Below, piece by piece: positions 42,702 through 53,982 of a DNA stretch of 64,000 nt; positions within the stretch are counted from its first letter, which is position 1; each line of letters begins with the position of its first letter. Made by a program: the position numbers and the translations under genes. The notes under the pieces were generated by a model, which saw only the letters and a program-made list of their open reading frames with translations, was not told the DNA's origin and did no database searches. The DNA is from Rhizobium sp. Root482. Lineage in GTDB: Bacteria > Pseudomonadota > Alphaproteobacteria > Rhizobiales > Rhizobiaceae. Where the stretch lies: positions 382,875 to 446,874 of the forward strand of contig NZ_LMFA01000026.1 of assembly GCF_001426565.1 (NCBI RefSeq), written 5' to 3'.

Positions 42702-45700
42702 ATATTTCCGCTCCCTTCATCGGCCGACCGCGACTTGCGATGGTCATCGCGGTCATCATGCTGATCGCCGGCACCGTCGCGCTTCTGCAGATACCCGTCG
42801 CCCAGTTCCCGCAGATCACGCCGCCCGAAGTGCAGGTGTCGGCGAGTTATCCGGGCGCCAATGCCAGCGTCATGACCGACAGCGTCGGCGCGCCGATCGA
42901 GGATCAGGTGAATGGCGTCGAGGACATGCTCTACATGTCCTCCTCCAGCACCAACAACGGCACCTACAGCCTGACAATAACCTTCGCGCCGGGAACCGAT
43001 CCCGCCATCGCGCAGGTCAATGTGCAGAACCGCGTCTCGATGGCGACCCCCCGCCTACCAGCCGCGGTCACCCAGACGGGCGTTTCCGTGCGAAGCCGCT
43101 CGTCCAGCATGCTGATGGGCCTTGCGATCTATTCGCCGAAGGGCACGCACGACAACGTCTTCCTCAGCAACTACGCGACGGTCAACATCCGCGATGCCAT
43201 CTCCCGTCTGCCGGGTGTGGGCGAGGCGAGTGTGTTCGGCCCGACCTACGCCATGCGGATCTGGATGAACCCGGACCGCATGCAGGCGCTCGGCGTCACC
43301 GCGGCGGACTTGACCGCGACCATTCGGGCGCAGAACGCGCAGGCTTCCGCGGGCCAGATCGGCGCGCCGCCCTCCGCGTCCGGCCAGGAGTTGCAACTGA
43401 CCGTGCAGGCCCAGGGGCGGCTTGCCGACGAGAGGGAATTCGGCAACATCATCGTGCGCACGAACCGCGACGGCGCGATCGTGCGCCTTCGCGACGTCGC
43501 GCGCGTCGAGCTCGGCGCCCAGTCCTACGACACCACATCGACGCTCAACGGCCTGCCGAGCGCCACCCTCGTCGTCTACCAGTCCTCCGACGCCAACGCG
43601 CTTTCGGTTTCTAACGCTGTCGTCAGCGAGCTTGAAACGTTATCCCAGCAATTCCCGGACGACATCGCCTATACGGTGGTCTTCGACACGACCAGCTTCG
43701 TCAAGGAAACCATCCGCGAGATTTTCATAACGCTGGCGGTCACCTTCGCCCTCGTCGTCGCCGTGGTCTTCGCTTTCCTTCAGGACTGGCGGGCGACGGT
43801 CATCCCGACCCTGACGATCCCGGTGTCGCTCATCGGTGGCTTCGCCATTCTGTTCGTGCTCGGCTATTCCGCCAACACGATCACGCTCTTCGCGGTTATC
43901 CTCGCCATCTCTCTCGTGGTCGACGATGCGATCATCGTCGTCGAGAACGTCCAGCGCATCATGGACGAGACCGGGGCGAATGTGCGGGATGCAACCTTAC
44001 GAACCATGGAGCAGGTCACGGGTCCGATCGTGGCCACGACGCTGGTGCTCGCCGCCCTTTTCGTGCCGGTGGCCTTTCTTGCCGGCATCACCGGCGAACT
44101 CTACCGCCAGTTCGCCGTGACGATCCTCATCACGATCGTCTTTTCGACGATCAACGCGCTGACCCTCAGCCCGGCCTTGTGCGTTCTGATGCTCCGCCCC
44201 TCGCCCAAGCGCCGTCACGGCCTGTTCGAGAAACTGAACGGCGGCCTCGATGCTTCCCGGCGCTTCTACCTGAAACTGCTGCTCGCCTTCGCGCGGCGGT
44301 TCGTGCTGGCCTCGTTCATCCTCGTCGCCGTCGTCGGTGGCATCTATGGCCTCTTCCGTGTCCTGCCGACCGGCTTCGTGCCTGCCGAGGACCAGGGCTA
44401 CCTGTTCATGAACGTCCAGCTGCCGAATGCCGCATCGCTGGAGCGCACGGAACAGACGATCGCCGAGGTCAGCGCGCTTCTTCAGCGCACGCCCGGCATC
44501 GCCAACACGATCGGAATTGCCGGCATGAGCATGATCGGCGGCGGCGGCTCGAATTCCGGCATGATCATCTCGGCGCTTGACCCGTGGAGCGAACGGGGGC
44601 CGGACCAAAGCGTCTTCGCGCTGATGGGACGGCTGCGTGCAGAGTTCGCGACAATCTCGTCGGCATCGGTCATCCCCTTCAACCCGCCGGCCATTCCCGG
44701 CCTCGGCACGACGGGCGGCTTCGACTTTCGCCTTCAGGCACGCGCCGGGCAGAGCCAGGGCGAGCTTGCCGAGGTCATGCGCAGCCTCATCATCCGCGCG
44801 AACCAGACGCCGGGCCTTGCCGCCGTCTTCAGCACCTTCTCGGCCGATGTGCCGCAGCTTTATCTCGACATCGACCGCGAGCGCGCGGAGCTCTTCGGCG
44901 TCTCCCCCGCCACGATCTTCAGCACGCTTCAGGCGCATCTGGGCTCGGCCTATGTGGATGATTTCAACATCCTCTCGCGTGTCTTCCAGATTCGCATTCA
45001 GGACGAACCCCGGTTCCGCAGCCGGATCGAGGATATCCAGCGGCTGAGGGTGCGCAGCGGGACGGGCGACCTCGTGCCGCTTCAAGGCCTGCTGTCCATC
45101 TCCACGGTCTACGGCCCGAATTCGATCAATCGCTACAACCTCTTCCCTTCCGCCTCGATTAATGGGCAGGCAGGCCCCGGCACCAGCACCGGCGCCGCGC
45201 TGAACGCCATGGAGGCGCTGGCGGCGGAAGCCCTGCCGGCCGGATTCGGATACGAATGGACGGGTCTTGCCCTGCAGGAAAAGCAATCCGGCAACGAGAC
45301 GGTGATAATCCTGATCGCCGGCATCGTGTTCACCTACCTCTTCCTTGTCGCGCAATATGAAAGCTGGAGCGTACCCGTCGCGGTGATGATGTCCGTGACG
45401 GTGGCCGTACTGGGCGCTCTGGGGGCACTCGTCGTCGGCGGCATCGACCTCAACATCTATGCCCAGATCGGCCTTCTCCTGCTCATAGGCCTGGCGGCGA
45501 AGAACGCCATCCTGATCGTGGAATTCGCCAAGGAGCGGCGCGAAGAGGGAATGAGCATCCTGGAGGCGGCAACGGAAGGAACCTCGCAGCGCTTCCGGCC
45601 GGTGCTGATGACCGCGATGGCCTCCGTGCTCGGCGTCGTGCCGCTCGTCCTCGCCACCGGCGCGGGCGCCGGCAGCCGTCAGGCGATCGGCGCAACCGTT

Positions 45701-45862
45701 CTCGGTGGCCTTCTCGTCGGCACCGTGTTCGGGCTGGTGATCATCCCGCTGCTCTACATTCTCGTGCAGACATTCCGGGAAGCGGCCAAGCGCCGGCTCT
45801 TCGGCTCGTCCGGCAGCCCGGACGAGAGCAAGGCCTCATCAATCCCAACGCCTTCCAACTGA
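42698..45862 (+). CDS. RND multidrug efflux permease (AcrB/HAE1 family)
   Basis: The 1054-residue inner-membrane protein has the full HAE1 layout: the N-terminal helix with [19 protein letters not shown], periplasmic porter loops, and two six-helix blocks. The proton-relay aspartates are in [16 protein letters not shown], and the second block has [14 protein letters not shown]. It would export hydrophobic compounds by proton antiport with the adaptor encoded upstream. No local regulator or outer-membrane factor is seen. Length and motifs are standard. Confidence 0.95.
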   Translation: MNISAPFIGRPRLAMVIAVIMLIAGTVALLQIPVAQFPQITPPEVQVSASYPGANASVMTDSVGAPIEDQVNGVEDMLYMSSSSTNNGTYSLTITFAPGTDPAIAQVNVQNRVSMATPRLPAAVTQTGVSVRSRSSSMLMGLAIYSPKGTHDNVFLSNYATVNIRDAISRLPGVGEASVFGPTYAMRIWMNPDRMQALGVTAADLTATIRAQNAQASAGQIGAPPSASGQELQLTVQAQGRLADEREFGNIIVRTNRDGAIVRLRDVARVELGAQSYDTTSTLNGLPSATLVVYQSSDANALSVSNAVVSELETLSQQFPDDIAYTVVFDTTSFVKETIREIFITLAVTFALVVAVVFAFLQDWRATVIPTLTIPVSLIGGFAILFVLGYSANTITLFAVILAISLVVDDAIIVVENVQRIMDETGANVRDATLRTMEQVTGPIVATTLVLAALFVPVAFLAGITGELYRQFAVTILITIVFSTINALTLSPALCVLMLRPSPKRRHGLFEKLNGGLDASRRFYLKLLLAFARRFVLASFILVAVVGGIYGLFRVLPTGFVPAEDQGYLFMNVQLPNAASLERTEQTIAEVSALLQRTPGIANTIGIAGMSMIGGGGSNSGMIISALDPWSERGPDQSVFALMGRLRAEFATISSASVIPFNPPAIPGLGTTGGFDFRLQARAGQSQGELAEVMRSLIIRANQTPGLAAVFSTFSADVPQLYLDIDRERAELFGVSPATIFSTLQAHLGSAYVDDFNILSRVFQIRIQDEPRFRSRIEDIQRLRVRSGTGDLVPLQGLLSISTVYGPNSINRYNLFPSASINGQAGPGTSTGAALNAMEALAAEALPAGFGYEWTGLALQEKQSGNETVIILIAGIVFTYLFLVAQYESWSVPVAVMMSVTVAVLGALGALVVGGIDLNIYAQIGLLLLIGLAAKNAILIVEFAKERREEGMSILEAATEGTSQRFRPVLMTAMASVLGVVPLVLATGAGAGSRQAIGATVLGGLLVGTVFGLVIIPLLYILVQTFREAAKRRLFGSSGSPDESKASSIPTPSN

Positions 45863-45880
45863 AGCCAGGAGAAACAGCGC

Positions 45881-46399
45881 ATGGTATCCCTCTTCAGCGG
45901 CCTTCGCTACGTTCTCATCCTCGCCGCCACCGCCGTGCTCTTCGGCGCCTTTCTCATGTTCTGGGAGGCGATCCTGATGCTGCTGGAGGGCTTCAGCATG
46001 GCCCGGCTGGATCCGGATTTGTCGGTCATCGTCGCCGTTCTGCGCGCAACCGACAAAATCCTGCTCGGGATCGTGTTGATGGTGGTCGGCTGCGGCATCG
46101 CGCTCGGCTTCGCCCTGGACATCCCCCCGGAACAGAGATCGAAGCTTCCACAATGGATGATCATCGACACGGTGGCGGAGTTGAAGAACCTGTTCTTCCA
46201 GATGATCATTCTTTACCTGGTGGTGCATTTCGCCGCCCAGGTCGGGGAAACGCAGGCCCCTCTGGAGTGGAACGCGCTCGTTTTGCCCGTCTCCGCGCTG
46301 CTTCTCGGCGGGGCCATGAAACTGGCGGCCAGTTCCTCGCACCTGTCGGAACAGGAGCGCAAGAACCGGAATGACGGCCCACCGGGAACACGGGACTGA
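45881..46399 (+). CDS. YqhA family (UPF0114) membrane protein
   Basis: The 172-residue protein has four hydrophobic segments and the YqhA pattern: an N-terminal helix RYVLILAATAVLFGAF, the LRATDKILLGIVLMVVGCGIALGF block and the LKNLFFQMIILYLVVHF helix. The family has no established function. It begins 18 bases after the RND permease and is probably the third gene of that operon. It is convergent with ureG. Confidence 0.78.
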   Translation: MVSLFSGLRYVLILAATAVLFGAFLMFWEAILMLLEGFSMARLDPDLSVIVAVLRATDKILLGIVLMVVGCGIALGFALDIPPEQRSKLPQWMIIDTVAELKNLFFQMIILYLVVHFAAQVGETQAPLEWNALVLPVSALLLGGAMKLAASSSHLSEQERKNRNDGPPGTRD

Positions 46400-46431
46400 G
46401 CCCGGAGGCGGCCCCGGCGCCGTCCTCCCGG

Positions 46432-47067
46432 TTACCCGCGGACGCCCTGTGCAGCCTCCAGTCCGCCATTTTCAACGATATAGGCGATGACCGCGTCGAG
46501 GCCCTGGCCCCGCGGCAGGTCCGTGAAGCCGAAGGGACGGCCAGCCCGCATGCGCTCGGCATCCGCCTGCATGACGTCGAGGTTCACGTTCACATGGGGG
46601 GCGAGGTCCGATTTGTTGATGACGAGGAAATCGGAGCGCGTGATGCCCGGCCCGCCTTTGCGCGGAATTTCCTCCCCCTGGCAGACCGAAATGACATAAA
46701 GCGTGAGATCGGCGAGATCGGGCGAGAAGGTCGCCGCCAGGTTATCGCCGCCCGACTCGATGAAGACGATGTCGAGATCCGGGAACTTCCGGTTCATCTC
46801 GGCGATGGCCTGGAGGTTGATCGAGGCGTCCTCGCGGATTGCGGTATGCGGGCACCCGCCGGTCTCCACGCCCATGATCCGGTCTTCCGGCAGCGCTTGC
46901 TGGCGCGCCAGGATCATCGCATCCTCCTTGGTGTAGATATCGTTGGTGATCACCGCGATCGAGAACCGGCCCCGCAGCGACTTGCAGAGCTTTTCCGTCA
47001 GCGTGGTCTTACCCGATCCGACCGGACCGCCGATGCCCACGCGTAAGGGACCATTCTTTGATGCCAT
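46432..47067 (-). CDS. ureG: Urease accessory GTPase UreG
   Basis: The 211-residue protein is a SIMIBI-class GTPase with P-loop GGPVGSGKT (residues 14-21), the nickel-binding GCPHT (Cys 72, His 74), [15 protein letters not shown] and the NKSDL guanine motif. UreG hydrolyses GTP to load nickel into urease. The start at 47067 (MASKNG) has GAGG 8 bases upstream; longer starts are open. It runs against the flow of the other urease genes and is divergent from ureD. Confidence 0.95.
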   Translation of the reverse strand: MASKNGPLRVGIGGPVGSGKTTLTEKLCKSLRGRFSIAVITNDIYTKEDAMILARQQALPEDRIMGVETGGCPHTAIREDASINLQAIAEMNRKFPDLDIVFIESGGDNLAATFSPDLADLTLYVISVCQGEEIPRKGGPGITRSDFLVINKSDLAPHVNVNLDVMQADAERMRAGRPFGFTDLPRGQGLDAVIAYIVENGGLEAAQGVRG

Positions 47068-47242
47068 TTTCATCGCCTCGAAACTTTGGGGACGACGCCG
47101 CATCGTACCCTCGCACAATTCAACCTTGAATATGAATTTTTGTCGAGACAACATTCGGTAGAATGGGATAAATGTGATCTACTCTGAACGACATCTATAT
47201 CGGGCGGACGAGGCAAGCCGCCTATCTGGGAGGCCTTCGCGT

Positions 47243-48067
47243 ATGGCAAATGGCTGGCATGCCGAGCTTGAGCTGTGGTTTGCGAATGCGCACGGCAAGA
47301 CACGGCTGATGCGCCGCCGCCATTGCGGCCCGCTCGCCGTTCAGCGCGCATTTCACCCGGAGGCGGACGGTTCGGCCCATGTCTATCTCCTGCATCCCCC
47401 AGGGGGCGTCGCGGGCGGCGATCAGCTGGACATCACTTGTCATCTCGCCCCGGAGGCCCGCGCCGTCATCACGACGCCGGGCGCCACCAAGTTCTACCGC
47501 AGTGAAAACGGCACGAGTGTGCAGCGCATCTCGATCGACATCGGCGCGGGCGGTATTTGCGAAAATCTGCCGCAGGAGACGATCCTGTTCGAGGGCGCCG
47601 ATGCCTCGATCGCCACGCGCGTCACCCTTGCCGCCGACGCCGCCTATATCGGCTGGGATCTCGTCAGTCTGGGCCGGCCGGCCATCGGGGAGCGGTTCCT
47701 GACCGGCCGCCTTCGCCAGCGTGTCGAAATCTTCCGCGAGGGCGAACCGATCTGGTTCGAGCGGATGGCACTTTCCGGCGCGGCGGGCGCGCTCGACATG
47801 TCGTTCGCCCTGGCCGGACGGCCTATCGTCGGAACGATGGTCTATGCCGGGCCGGCGCTCGAAAACACCACCGAGCGCATCCGTGACAGCCTCGGCGACG
47901 CCGCGCAAGGCGTCTTCTCGGTAAGCCAGCTCGAACGGGTCATCGTGTGCCGTTATCTCGGCGAACGCATGTCGGAGGGAAAAGCGCTCTTTCTCCAAGC
48001 GTGGAGGGTTCTCCGCGAAGGTGGGCTGCGCAAGGCCGCGGTGGCGCCGCGCATCTGGGCAACGTGA
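47243..48067 (+). CDS. ureD: Urease accessory protein UreD
   Basis: The 274-residue protein is UreD/UreH, with HLYLLHPPGGVAGGD-type block (here VYLLHPPGGVAGGDQL), the TTPGATKFYRS motif and LPQETILFEGA. It binds apo-urease and recruits UreF and UreG through a tunnel for nickel. The start at 47243 is preferred because GGGAGG stands 9 bases before it and the length then matches the family; a GTG at 47174 would add 23 residues. It leads the ureD-A-B-C operon, 23 bases before ureA. Confidence 0.92.
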   Translation: MANGWHAELELWFANAHGKTRLMRRRHCGPLAVQRAFHPEADGSAHVYLLHPPGGVAGGDQLDITCHLAPEARAVITTPGATKFYRSENGTSVQRISIDIGAGGICENLPQETILFEGADASIATRVTLAADAAYIGWDLVSLGRPAIGERFLTGRLRQRVEIFREGEPIWFERMALSGAAGALDMSFALAGRPIVGTMVYAGPALENTTERIRDSLGDAAQGVFSVSQLERVIVCRYLGERMSEGKALFLQAWRVLREGGLRKAAVAPRIWAT

Positions 48068-48090
48068 TTTGAAACAACGAGGATCGATCG

Positions 48091-48393
48091 ATGGAACTAT
48101 TACCGCGTGAGAAAGACAAGCTCCTGATCTTCACCGCAGGCCTGCTTGCCGAACGCCGCAAGGCGAAAGGCCTGAAGCTGAACTATCCCGAGGTCGTGGC
48201 CTACATTTCGGCGGCGCTGCTGGAAGGCGCCCGCGAGGGACGGACCGTGGCCGATCTCATGTCCTACGGGGCGACGCTCCTGACGCGCGACGACGTGATG
48301 GAAGGCGTGCCGGAGATGCTCTACAACGTCCAGGTCGAGGCGACGTTCCCCGACGGCACCAAGCTCGTCACAGTCCACAACCCCGTTCCGTAA
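48091..48393 (+). CDS. ureA: Urease gamma subunit UreA
   Basis: The 100-residue protein is the urease gamma subunit: it starts [16 protein letters not shown], continues with [21 protein letters not shown] and ends VTVHNPVP. It has the standard length and assembles with UreB and UreC into the (alpha-beta-gamma)3 enzyme. It follows ureD by 23 bases and precedes ureB by 10. Confidence 0.98.
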   Translation: MELLPREKDKLLIFTAGLLAERRKAKGLKLNYPEVVAYISAALLEGAREGRTVADLMSYGATLLTRDDVMEGVPEMLYNVQVEATFPDGTKLVTVHNPVP

Positions 48394-48403
48394 GGAGGCC
48401 ACG

Positions 48404-48709
48404 ATGATTCCCGGCGAATATTTTATCGAGGATGGCTCCATCGAGCTGAACAAGGGGCGGCAGACGATCGCCCTCGACGTCGCCAATTCGGGAGATCGCC
48501 CGATCCAGGTCGGCTCGCACTACCATTTCTACGAAACCAACACTGCCCTGCTGTTCGACCGCGAAGTGGCGCGCGGTTTCCGCCTCAACATTCCCGCGGG
48601 AACGGCGGTCCGTTTCGAGCCGGGCCAGGAGCGCACGGTGGAACTCGTCGCGCTCGACGGCAACCGCGAGGTTTACGGTTTCAACGCCAAAATCATGGGC
48701 AAGCTGTAG
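48404..48709 (+). CDS. ureB: Urease beta subunit UreB
   Basis: The 101-residue protein is the urease beta subunit, seen in [18 protein letters not shown], the [16 protein letters not shown] motif and [17 protein letters not shown]. The length is standard for bacteria that keep the beta and gamma chains separate. A good AAGGAGG ribosome site precedes it, and ureC begins 9 bases after its stop. Confidence 0.98.
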   Translation: MIPGEYFIEDGSIELNKGRQTIALDVANSGDRPIQVGSHYHFYETNTALLFDREVARGFRLNIPAGTAVRFEPGQERTVELVALDGNREVYGFNAKIMGKL

Positions 48710-48718
48710 GAGGCACGG

Positions 48719-50422
48719 ATGGCAACGATCACACGGCAGACCTATGCCGATCTCTACGGCCCCACCAAGGGCGACAGGATACGGCTGGCCGATACGGAAC
48801 TGGTCATCGAAATCGAGGAAGACCGCACCGTCTACGGCGAGGAAGTGACCTTCGGCGGCGGCAAGGTAATCCGCGACGGCATGGGCCAGGGCCAACGACC
48901 GGCGTCGGAGGTGGCCGACGTGGTCATCACCAATGTCATCATCCTCGACCACGGGGGTATCATCAAGGCCGATATCGGCATCAAGAACGGTCGCATCTCC
49001 GGCATCGGCAAGGCCGGTAATCCGGATATCCAGCCGGGCGTCACCATTCTCATCGGCGGCGGCACGGATATCATCGCGGGCGAAGGCATGATCGTCACGG
49101 CGGGCGCGATCGACACGCATATCCACTTCATCGCCCCGCAGCAGGCGGAAGAGGCGCTGGCGAACGGAACGACGACGCTCGTCGGCGGCGGCATGGGTCC
49201 GACCGTCGGCACGCTTGCGACAACCGTCACCGCCGGCCCCTGGGCGATCCATCGCATGCTGGAAGCTGTCGAGGCGCTCCCGATCAATGTCGGGCTGCTC
49301 GGCAAGGGCAATGTCAGCCTGCCCGATCCGCTGCGCGAGCAGGTCCGGGCGGGTGTCGTCGGCCTCAAGCTGCACGAGGATTGGGGCACGACGCCCGCGG
49401 CGATCGACAATTGCCTCACCGTCGCCGACGAGATGGACATCCAGGTCGCGCTCCACAGCGACACGCTCAACGAGAGCGGCTTCGTGCGCGACACGTTCGC
49501 GGCCATGAAGGGACGCACTATCCACAGCTTCCACACCGAGGGTGCGGGCGGCGGCCACGCCCCCGATATCATTACGGCGGCAGGGGAGGAGAACGTCCTG
49601 CCGGCATCGACGAACCCGACCCGGCCCTATACGATCAACACCGTCGATGAACATCTCGACATGCTGATGATCTGCCACCACTTGAGTCCGAGCATCCCGG
49701 AGGACGTTGCCTTCGCCGAATCGCGCATCCGCCGCGAGACGATCGCCGCAGAAGATATCCTGCACGATCTCGGCGTCTTCTCCATGATGTCGTCGGACTC
49801 GCAGGCCATGGGTCGCATCGGCGAGACGACGCTGCGCTGCTGGCAGACGGCGCACAAGATGAAGGTGCAGCGCGGCCCGCTGCCGGAAGACAGCAGCCGG
49901 AACGACAATTTCCGCGTCAAGCGCTACGTCGCCAAATACACCATAAATCCGGCCCTGACCCATGGCTTCGCCCACGAGGTCGGCTCCATCCAGGTCGGCA
50001 AGCGTGCTGACCTCGTCCTGTACAAACCCGCCTTCTTCGGCGTGAAGCCGCAATTGGTGATGATCGGTGGCATGATCGCGATGGCACCGATGGGCGATCC
50101 CAATGCATCGATTTCGACGCCCCAGCCGGTGCATTACCGCCCAATGTACGGCGTTCTGGGCCGTGCACTCGGTTCGACCGGCGTCACCTTCGTGTCGCAG
50201 GCCGCACTCGACGACGGGATCGGCGAGAAGCTGAAGCTCCAGAAGCAGCTCGTCGCCGTAAGCGGCACCCGGACCGTGCGCAAGAAGGACATGATCCACA
50301 ACAACCGTACGCCGAAGCTGGAAGTCGATCCGCAGAACTACAATGTTCGCGTCGATGGTGAACTGATCACCTGCGAACCGGCGGACGTCCTGCCGATGGC
50401 GCAGCGTTACTTCCTGTTCTGA
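48719..50422 (+). CDS. ureC: Urease alpha subunit UreC (catalytic)
   Basis: The 567-residue protein is the catalytic urease subunit, which hydrolyses urea to ammonia and carbamate. All active-site residues are in place with the same numbers as in the Klebsiella aerogenes enzyme: His 134 and His 136 (DTHIHF), carbamylated Lys 217 and His 219 (GLKLHED), His 246, His 272, the flap Cys 319 with His 320 (MICHH) and Asp 360. The enzyme should be functional. It is preceded by AGGAGG and stands between ureB and the urea channel gene. Confidence 0.99.
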   Translation: MATITRQTYADLYGPTKGDRIRLADTELVIEIEEDRTVYGEEVTFGGGKVIRDGMGQGQRPASEVADVVITNVIILDHGGIIKADIGIKNGRISGIGKAGNPDIQPGVTILIGGGTDIIAGEGMIVTAGAIDTHIHFIAPQQAEEALANGTTTLVGGGMGPTVGTLATTVTAGPWAIHRMLEAVEALPINVGLLGKGNVSLPDPLREQVRAGVVGLKLHEDWGTTPAAIDNCLTVADEMDIQVALHSDTLNESGFVRDTFAAMKGRTIHSFHTEGAGGGHAPDIITAAGEENVLPASTNPTRPYTINTVDEHLDMLMICHHLSPSIPEDVAFAESRIRRETIAAEDILHDLGVFSMMSSDSQAMGRIGETTLRCWQTAHKMKVQRGPLPEDSSRNDNFRVKRYVAKYTINPALTHGFAHEVGSIQVGKRADLVLYKPAFFGVKPQLVMIGGMIAMAPMGDPNASISTPQPVHYRPMYGVLGRALGSTGVTFVSQAALDDGIGEKLKLQKQLVAVSGTRTVRKKDMIHNNRTPKLEVDPQNYNVRVDGELITCEPADVLPMAQRYFLF

Positions 50423-50491
50423 CACCTTTTGCAAACGGCGCCGGGCGCGATTCTGCGTCCGGTCCCGTCCCTTCGAGCGGGAGCACGGCGC

Positions 50492-51523
50492 ATGCAGACA
50501 AACCGTTTTCAGGACCATCCCTCTCTCTCCTTCGCCGACTGGTGCCTGCGGGGCATCGGACAGGTCGTGTTCCAGAACAATCCGCTCTCCGGCCTCGTGA
50601 TCCTTGCCGCACTGGCGCTGAATTCGTGGATTTATGCGGCGATCTGTGTCGCGGGCGTCGTGGCGGCGACAGGCACGGCCGTGCTCTTGAAGGCCGACAG
50701 GGCGCTCATGCGCGACGGCCTGTTCGGCTTCAACGGCGCACTGGTGGGCCTCGCGCTCATTGCCTTCACCAGTGAAAATTTCCGCACCGGCGCCGTGCCG
50801 TCACCGGCGATGCTGGTCTATCTCCTCTGCGCGGCAGCGCTGAGCACCATCGCCTTTGCCAGCTTTTCCGCGATTCTTGCACCCTACAGGACGGCGGCAC
50901 TGACGGCGCCCTTCGTTCTCGTCGGCTGGCTCTTCCTCTTCGCCGTGCTGAAATTCGACGCGATCGACGCCGGGCCGATGGCCAAGCCGATCTCGCCGGA
51001 ACAATTTTCCGAAACGGTGCCCTATGTCCTCTCGACCTGGTACGAGGGGATAGGCACCTCGATCGGCCAGATCTTCTTCCAGGACAACTGGATTTCCGGC
51101 TACCTCATCCTCGTCGGCATTGCCTTGAATTCCCGCATTGGCGCGGCGATGGCCCTTCTGGGCGCGATTGTCGGCACGGCTGTCGCAGCGCTTTATGGCG
51201 GCCCGGAGGGTGCGGTGCGCGACGGGTTGTTCGGTTACAACTCGGCTCTGACAGCCATGGCGCTCGGCGGCGTCTTCCTCGTCTTCACTTGGCGAAGCCT
51301 GCTCTACGCCCTCTTCGGCGCTGTGGTCGCGAGCTGGCTCTGGGCTTCGATCGCGATCTTCCTGAAACCGATCGGAATGCCGGTCTTGACCTCCACCTTC
51401 GTTCTCGTCACCTGGCTGATGCTGCTGGGACAAGGCGCATTCAAGGCTCTCCTGCCGGTGCCTCCGGCGGAATCGACGACACCGGAGGAAAACCGCGCCC
51501 GCGCCCTGAACGAACCATCCTGA
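50492..51523 (+). CDS. UT-family urea transporter
   Basis: The 343-residue membrane protein has the internal duplication of UT urea channels: [18 protein letters not shown] in the first half matches [18 protein letters not shown] in the second, each followed by a DGLFGFN/DGLFGYN segment. Such channels pass urea down its gradient; Brucella has a comparable gene (ureT) in a urease operon. The ATG at 50492 follows GCGGGAG. It lies between ureC and ureE, so urea uptake and hydrolysis are made together. Confidence 0.9.
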   Translation: MQTNRFQDHPSLSFADWCLRGIGQVVFQNNPLSGLVILAALALNSWIYAAICVAGVVAATGTAVLLKADRALMRDGLFGFNGALVGLALIAFTSENFRTGAVPSPAMLVYLLCAAALSTIAFASFSAILAPYRTAALTAPFVLVGWLFLFAVLKFDAIDAGPMAKPISPEQFSETVPYVLSTWYEGIGTSIGQIFFQDNWISGYLILVGIALNSRIGAAMALLGAIVGTAVAALYGGPEGAVRDGLFGYNSALTAMALGGVFLVFTWRSLLYALFGAVVASWLWASIAIFLKPIGMPVLTSTFVLVTWLMLLGQGAFKALLPVPPAESTTPEENRARALNEPS

Positions 51524-51560
51524 CCCGTCGTCCGAATATCAATCTGAAACGAGGCCATCT

Positions 51561-52031
51561 TTGCCCTATCGCTCAACGGAAATCCTGCCGAATGACAGCA
51601 GCGCAAGCCGCACGCCCATCGACATCGTCGTGCTCGCACACGACCAGCGCCATGTGCGCCGCAAGCTCCTGCACATGCGGCATGACGATGTCGTCATGCT
51701 CGACCTCAAGGAGCCCGTGCAACTCGCCCACGGTGATCTTCTCCTGACGGAGACTGGCGAAACGATCGAGGTGATCGCCGCCGACGAGGCGCTCTACGAA
51801 GTGACGCCGAAGAACCGCCTGCACCTCGTGGAACTCGCCTGGCATCTCGGCAATCGCCACCTGCCTGCGCAGATCGAGGAGTCACGCATCCTCATCCTGC
51901 GCGACCACGTCATCCACGACATGCTGATCGGGCTCGGCGCTTCGGTGCGCGAGATATCCGCACCATTCCATCCCGTACGCGGCGCCTATCATGGCTCGGG
52001 CCACGGCCACCACCATCACAGCCATGACTGA
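51561..52031 (+). CDS. ureE: Urease accessory metallochaperone UreE
   Basis: The 156-residue protein is UreE: an N-terminal peptide-binding part with [20 protein letters not shown], the metal domain with [17 protein letters not shown] and [15 protein letters not shown], and a histidine-rich tail ([10 protein letters not shown]) that can hold extra nickel. It hands nickel to UreG. The first codon is TTG, preceded by GAGG at a good distance. It is the last clear urease gene. Confidence 0.95.
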   Translation: MPYRSTEILPNDSSASRTPIDIVVLAHDQRHVRRKLLHMRHDDVVMLDLKEPVQLAHGDLLLTETGETIEVIAADEALYEVTPKNRLHLVELAWHLGNRHLPAQIEESRILILRDHVIHDMLIGLGASVREISAPFHPVRGAYHGSGHGHHHHSHD

Positions 52032-52055
52032 TCTTCTCAACCGCCTTTCCTCGCC

Positions 52056-53732
52056 ATGCTGACATTCGTGAAACAGCAGATCCTGATCGGCATTGTCCTG
52101 CGGTTCCTGCGATCCTTGTCTGCGGGCGGCGTCGTGCTGGGAACGATCTTCTTTGCCGCCTCCCTGACGCCGACGCTCATCCCGCGGACCTTCCTCCTGC
52201 AAGGCGCCCTTTCCGGCGCGTGTTTCGCGGTCGGCTATGCGATGGGCGTCGGATGGCGATGGCTCTGGCGCTACATGCAACTGCCCGAGCCACGTGGCCG
52301 CCTGGAGCGATGGCTCAAGGCGGCGGTGCTGGGCCTCTGCCTCGTTCTGGCCGTCGTGTTCCTCTGGAAGACGACCGAATGGCAGAACTCGATCCGCGCG
52401 TTGATGGAGATGGAACCCGTCGGCAGCGCCCATCCGATCGAGGTCAGCCTGATCGCAATTCTGACCTTCTTGGCCCTGGTGCTGCTGACCCGCCTGTTCA
52501 TCCTCGTCATCGACCTCATATCGAAAGGCGCGGACCGCCTCATGCCGCCGCGGGTTTCGCGCGTGGTCGGCTTTGCGGTCGGGATCGTGCTCTTCTGGTC
52601 CCTCGCGAACGGCCTGCTGGTTCGCTACGTCCTGCATGTGGCGGATTCGTCCTTCGCCGCCCTCGACGCGCTATTCGAACAGGACCGGGAGCGGCCCACC
52701 TCCCCGTTGAAGACCGGCAGTGCCGCCTCGCTTCTCGCCTGGGAAGAGCTTGGAAGAACCGGTCGGCGCTTCGTTTCCTCCAGCCCTGGCGTCGAGGAGA
52801 TCGCGACCGTCACAGGCAAGCCGGCGCTGGAGCCCATCCGCGTCTATGCAAGCCTGCGCGCCGGCGATACGGCCGGCGAGCGGGCGAAGCTCGCTCTTGA
52901 GGAATTGAAACGTGTCGGCGGGTTCGACCGCTCGGTCCTCGTCGTGATCACACCGACCGGAACGGGCTGGATCGATCCTGCGGCGATCGACACGGTCGAG
53001 TATCTCCATCACGGCGATATCGCCAGCGTGGCGCTGCAATATTCCTATCTCTCCAGCCCGCTCTCGCTGCTGGTCGAGCCCGACTACGGCATGGAAGCAG
53101 CCCAGGCTCTTTTTGCCGAAGTCTATGGCTACTGGACGAGCCTGCCACCCGACCACCGGCCGAAACTCTACCTGCACGGCCTCAGCCTCGGCGCCCTGAA
53201 TTCCGAGCGCTCCACGGATGTTTTCGAAATCCTCGGCGACCCGATCGACGGGGCCCTCTGGAGCGGGCCGCCCTTCGCCAGCCGAATCTGGCGCCAGGTG
53301 ACGCAAGCGCGCAACGCCGGCTCGCCCGCCTGGCTACCGGAATTCCGCAACGGCGCGACCTTCCGCTTCATGAACCAGAACGGACCGACGGTGCCCACCG
53401 AAACACCCTGGGGGCGCATGCGCATCGTCTATCTGCAATATGCCAGCGACGCGATCACCTTCTTCGACTACCACGACCTCTACCGCCAGCCCGACTGGAT
53501 GAATGCGCCGCGCGGCCCGGACGTGTCTCCGCACCTGCGATGGTTTCCCATCGTGACCATGCTGCAGCTTGCCGTCGACATGGCGGTCGCCAATGGCACG
53601 CCCATGGGTTACGGCCATGTCTTCGCCCCGGAACACTATCTCAAGGCCTGGCTGGCCGTCACCGACCCACCGGGCTGGACGCCAGAGAACATCGACAGGC
53701 TCGCGCGTCATCTGGCGAAGCGCGACCGATAG
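52056..53732 (+). CDS. Membrane-anchored alpha/beta-hydrolase family protein (PF10081 type)
   Basis: The 558-residue protein has about five helices in its first 190 residues (VVLGTIFFAASLTPTLIPRT, WLKAAVLGLCLVLAVVFLW and others) and a large soluble C-terminal domain of the alpha/beta-hydrolase 9 family, with the LYLHGLSLGALNSE nucleophile elbow and a late GYGHVFAPEHY histidine. The family is of unknown function. It starts 24 bases after ureE on the same strand, so it may be transcribed with urease, but no functional link is evident. Confidence 0.82.
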   Translation: MLTFVKQQILIGIVLRFLRSLSAGGVVLGTIFFAASLTPTLIPRTFLLQGALSGACFAVGYAMGVGWRWLWRYMQLPEPRGRLERWLKAAVLGLCLVLAVVFLWKTTEWQNSIRALMEMEPVGSAHPIEVSLIAILTFLALVLLTRLFILVIDLISKGADRLMPPRVSRVVGFAVGIVLFWSLANGLLVRYVLHVADSSFAALDALFEQDRERPTSPLKTGSAASLLAWEELGRTGRRFVSSSPGVEEIATVTGKPALEPIRVYASLRAGDTAGERAKLALEELKRVGGFDRSVLVVITPTGTGWIDPAAIDTVEYLHHGDIASVALQYSYLSSPLSLLVEPDYGMEAAQALFAEVYGYWTSLPPDHRPKLYLHGLSLGALNSERSTDVFEILGDPIDGALWSGPPFASRIWRQVTQARNAGSPAWLPEFRNGATFRFMNQNGPTVPTETPWGRMRIVYLQYASDAITFFDYHDLYRQPDWMNAPRGPDVSPHLRWFPIVTMLQLAVDMAVANGTPMGYGHVFAPEHYLKAWLAVTDPPGWTPENIDRLARHLAKRDR

Positions 53733-53904
53733 GCAAACGGCCATGCCGTTTATCAGCTTCCGAACAGCATCCACGCGCCTGATGCCGCCGCGCGGCGTGA
53801 CGCCGGTGAAGGATCGACATGCAGCGCCGTTTGCCCCAGGCAATTTGACTGATTGGCGCGATGACAAGAATTACATCCCGTCGCGCAGTGCGCCCTTGAA
53901 CGCA

Positions 53905-53934
53905 AAACCCCTGCCTATGGCAAGGCAGGGGTTT
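53905..53934. terminator. Bidirectional terminator between convergent genes
   Basis: AAACCCCTGCCT and AGGCAGGGGTTT form a perfect 12-base-pair stem with a 6-base loop, midway between the hydrolase stop (53732) and the DJ-1 gene stop (53983). The A and T ends of the stem make it usable from both sides. Confidence 0.85.
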
Positions 53935-53982
53935 ACAATTATTGTTGGTTGCGGCGGCGAGCGCCGCCTATGAATTCAACCT

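Noticed and set aside
43997..45355. Open frame of 452 codons on the minus strand inside the RND permease gene.
   Set aside because: Shadow of a very well conserved gene; no ribosome site or domain.
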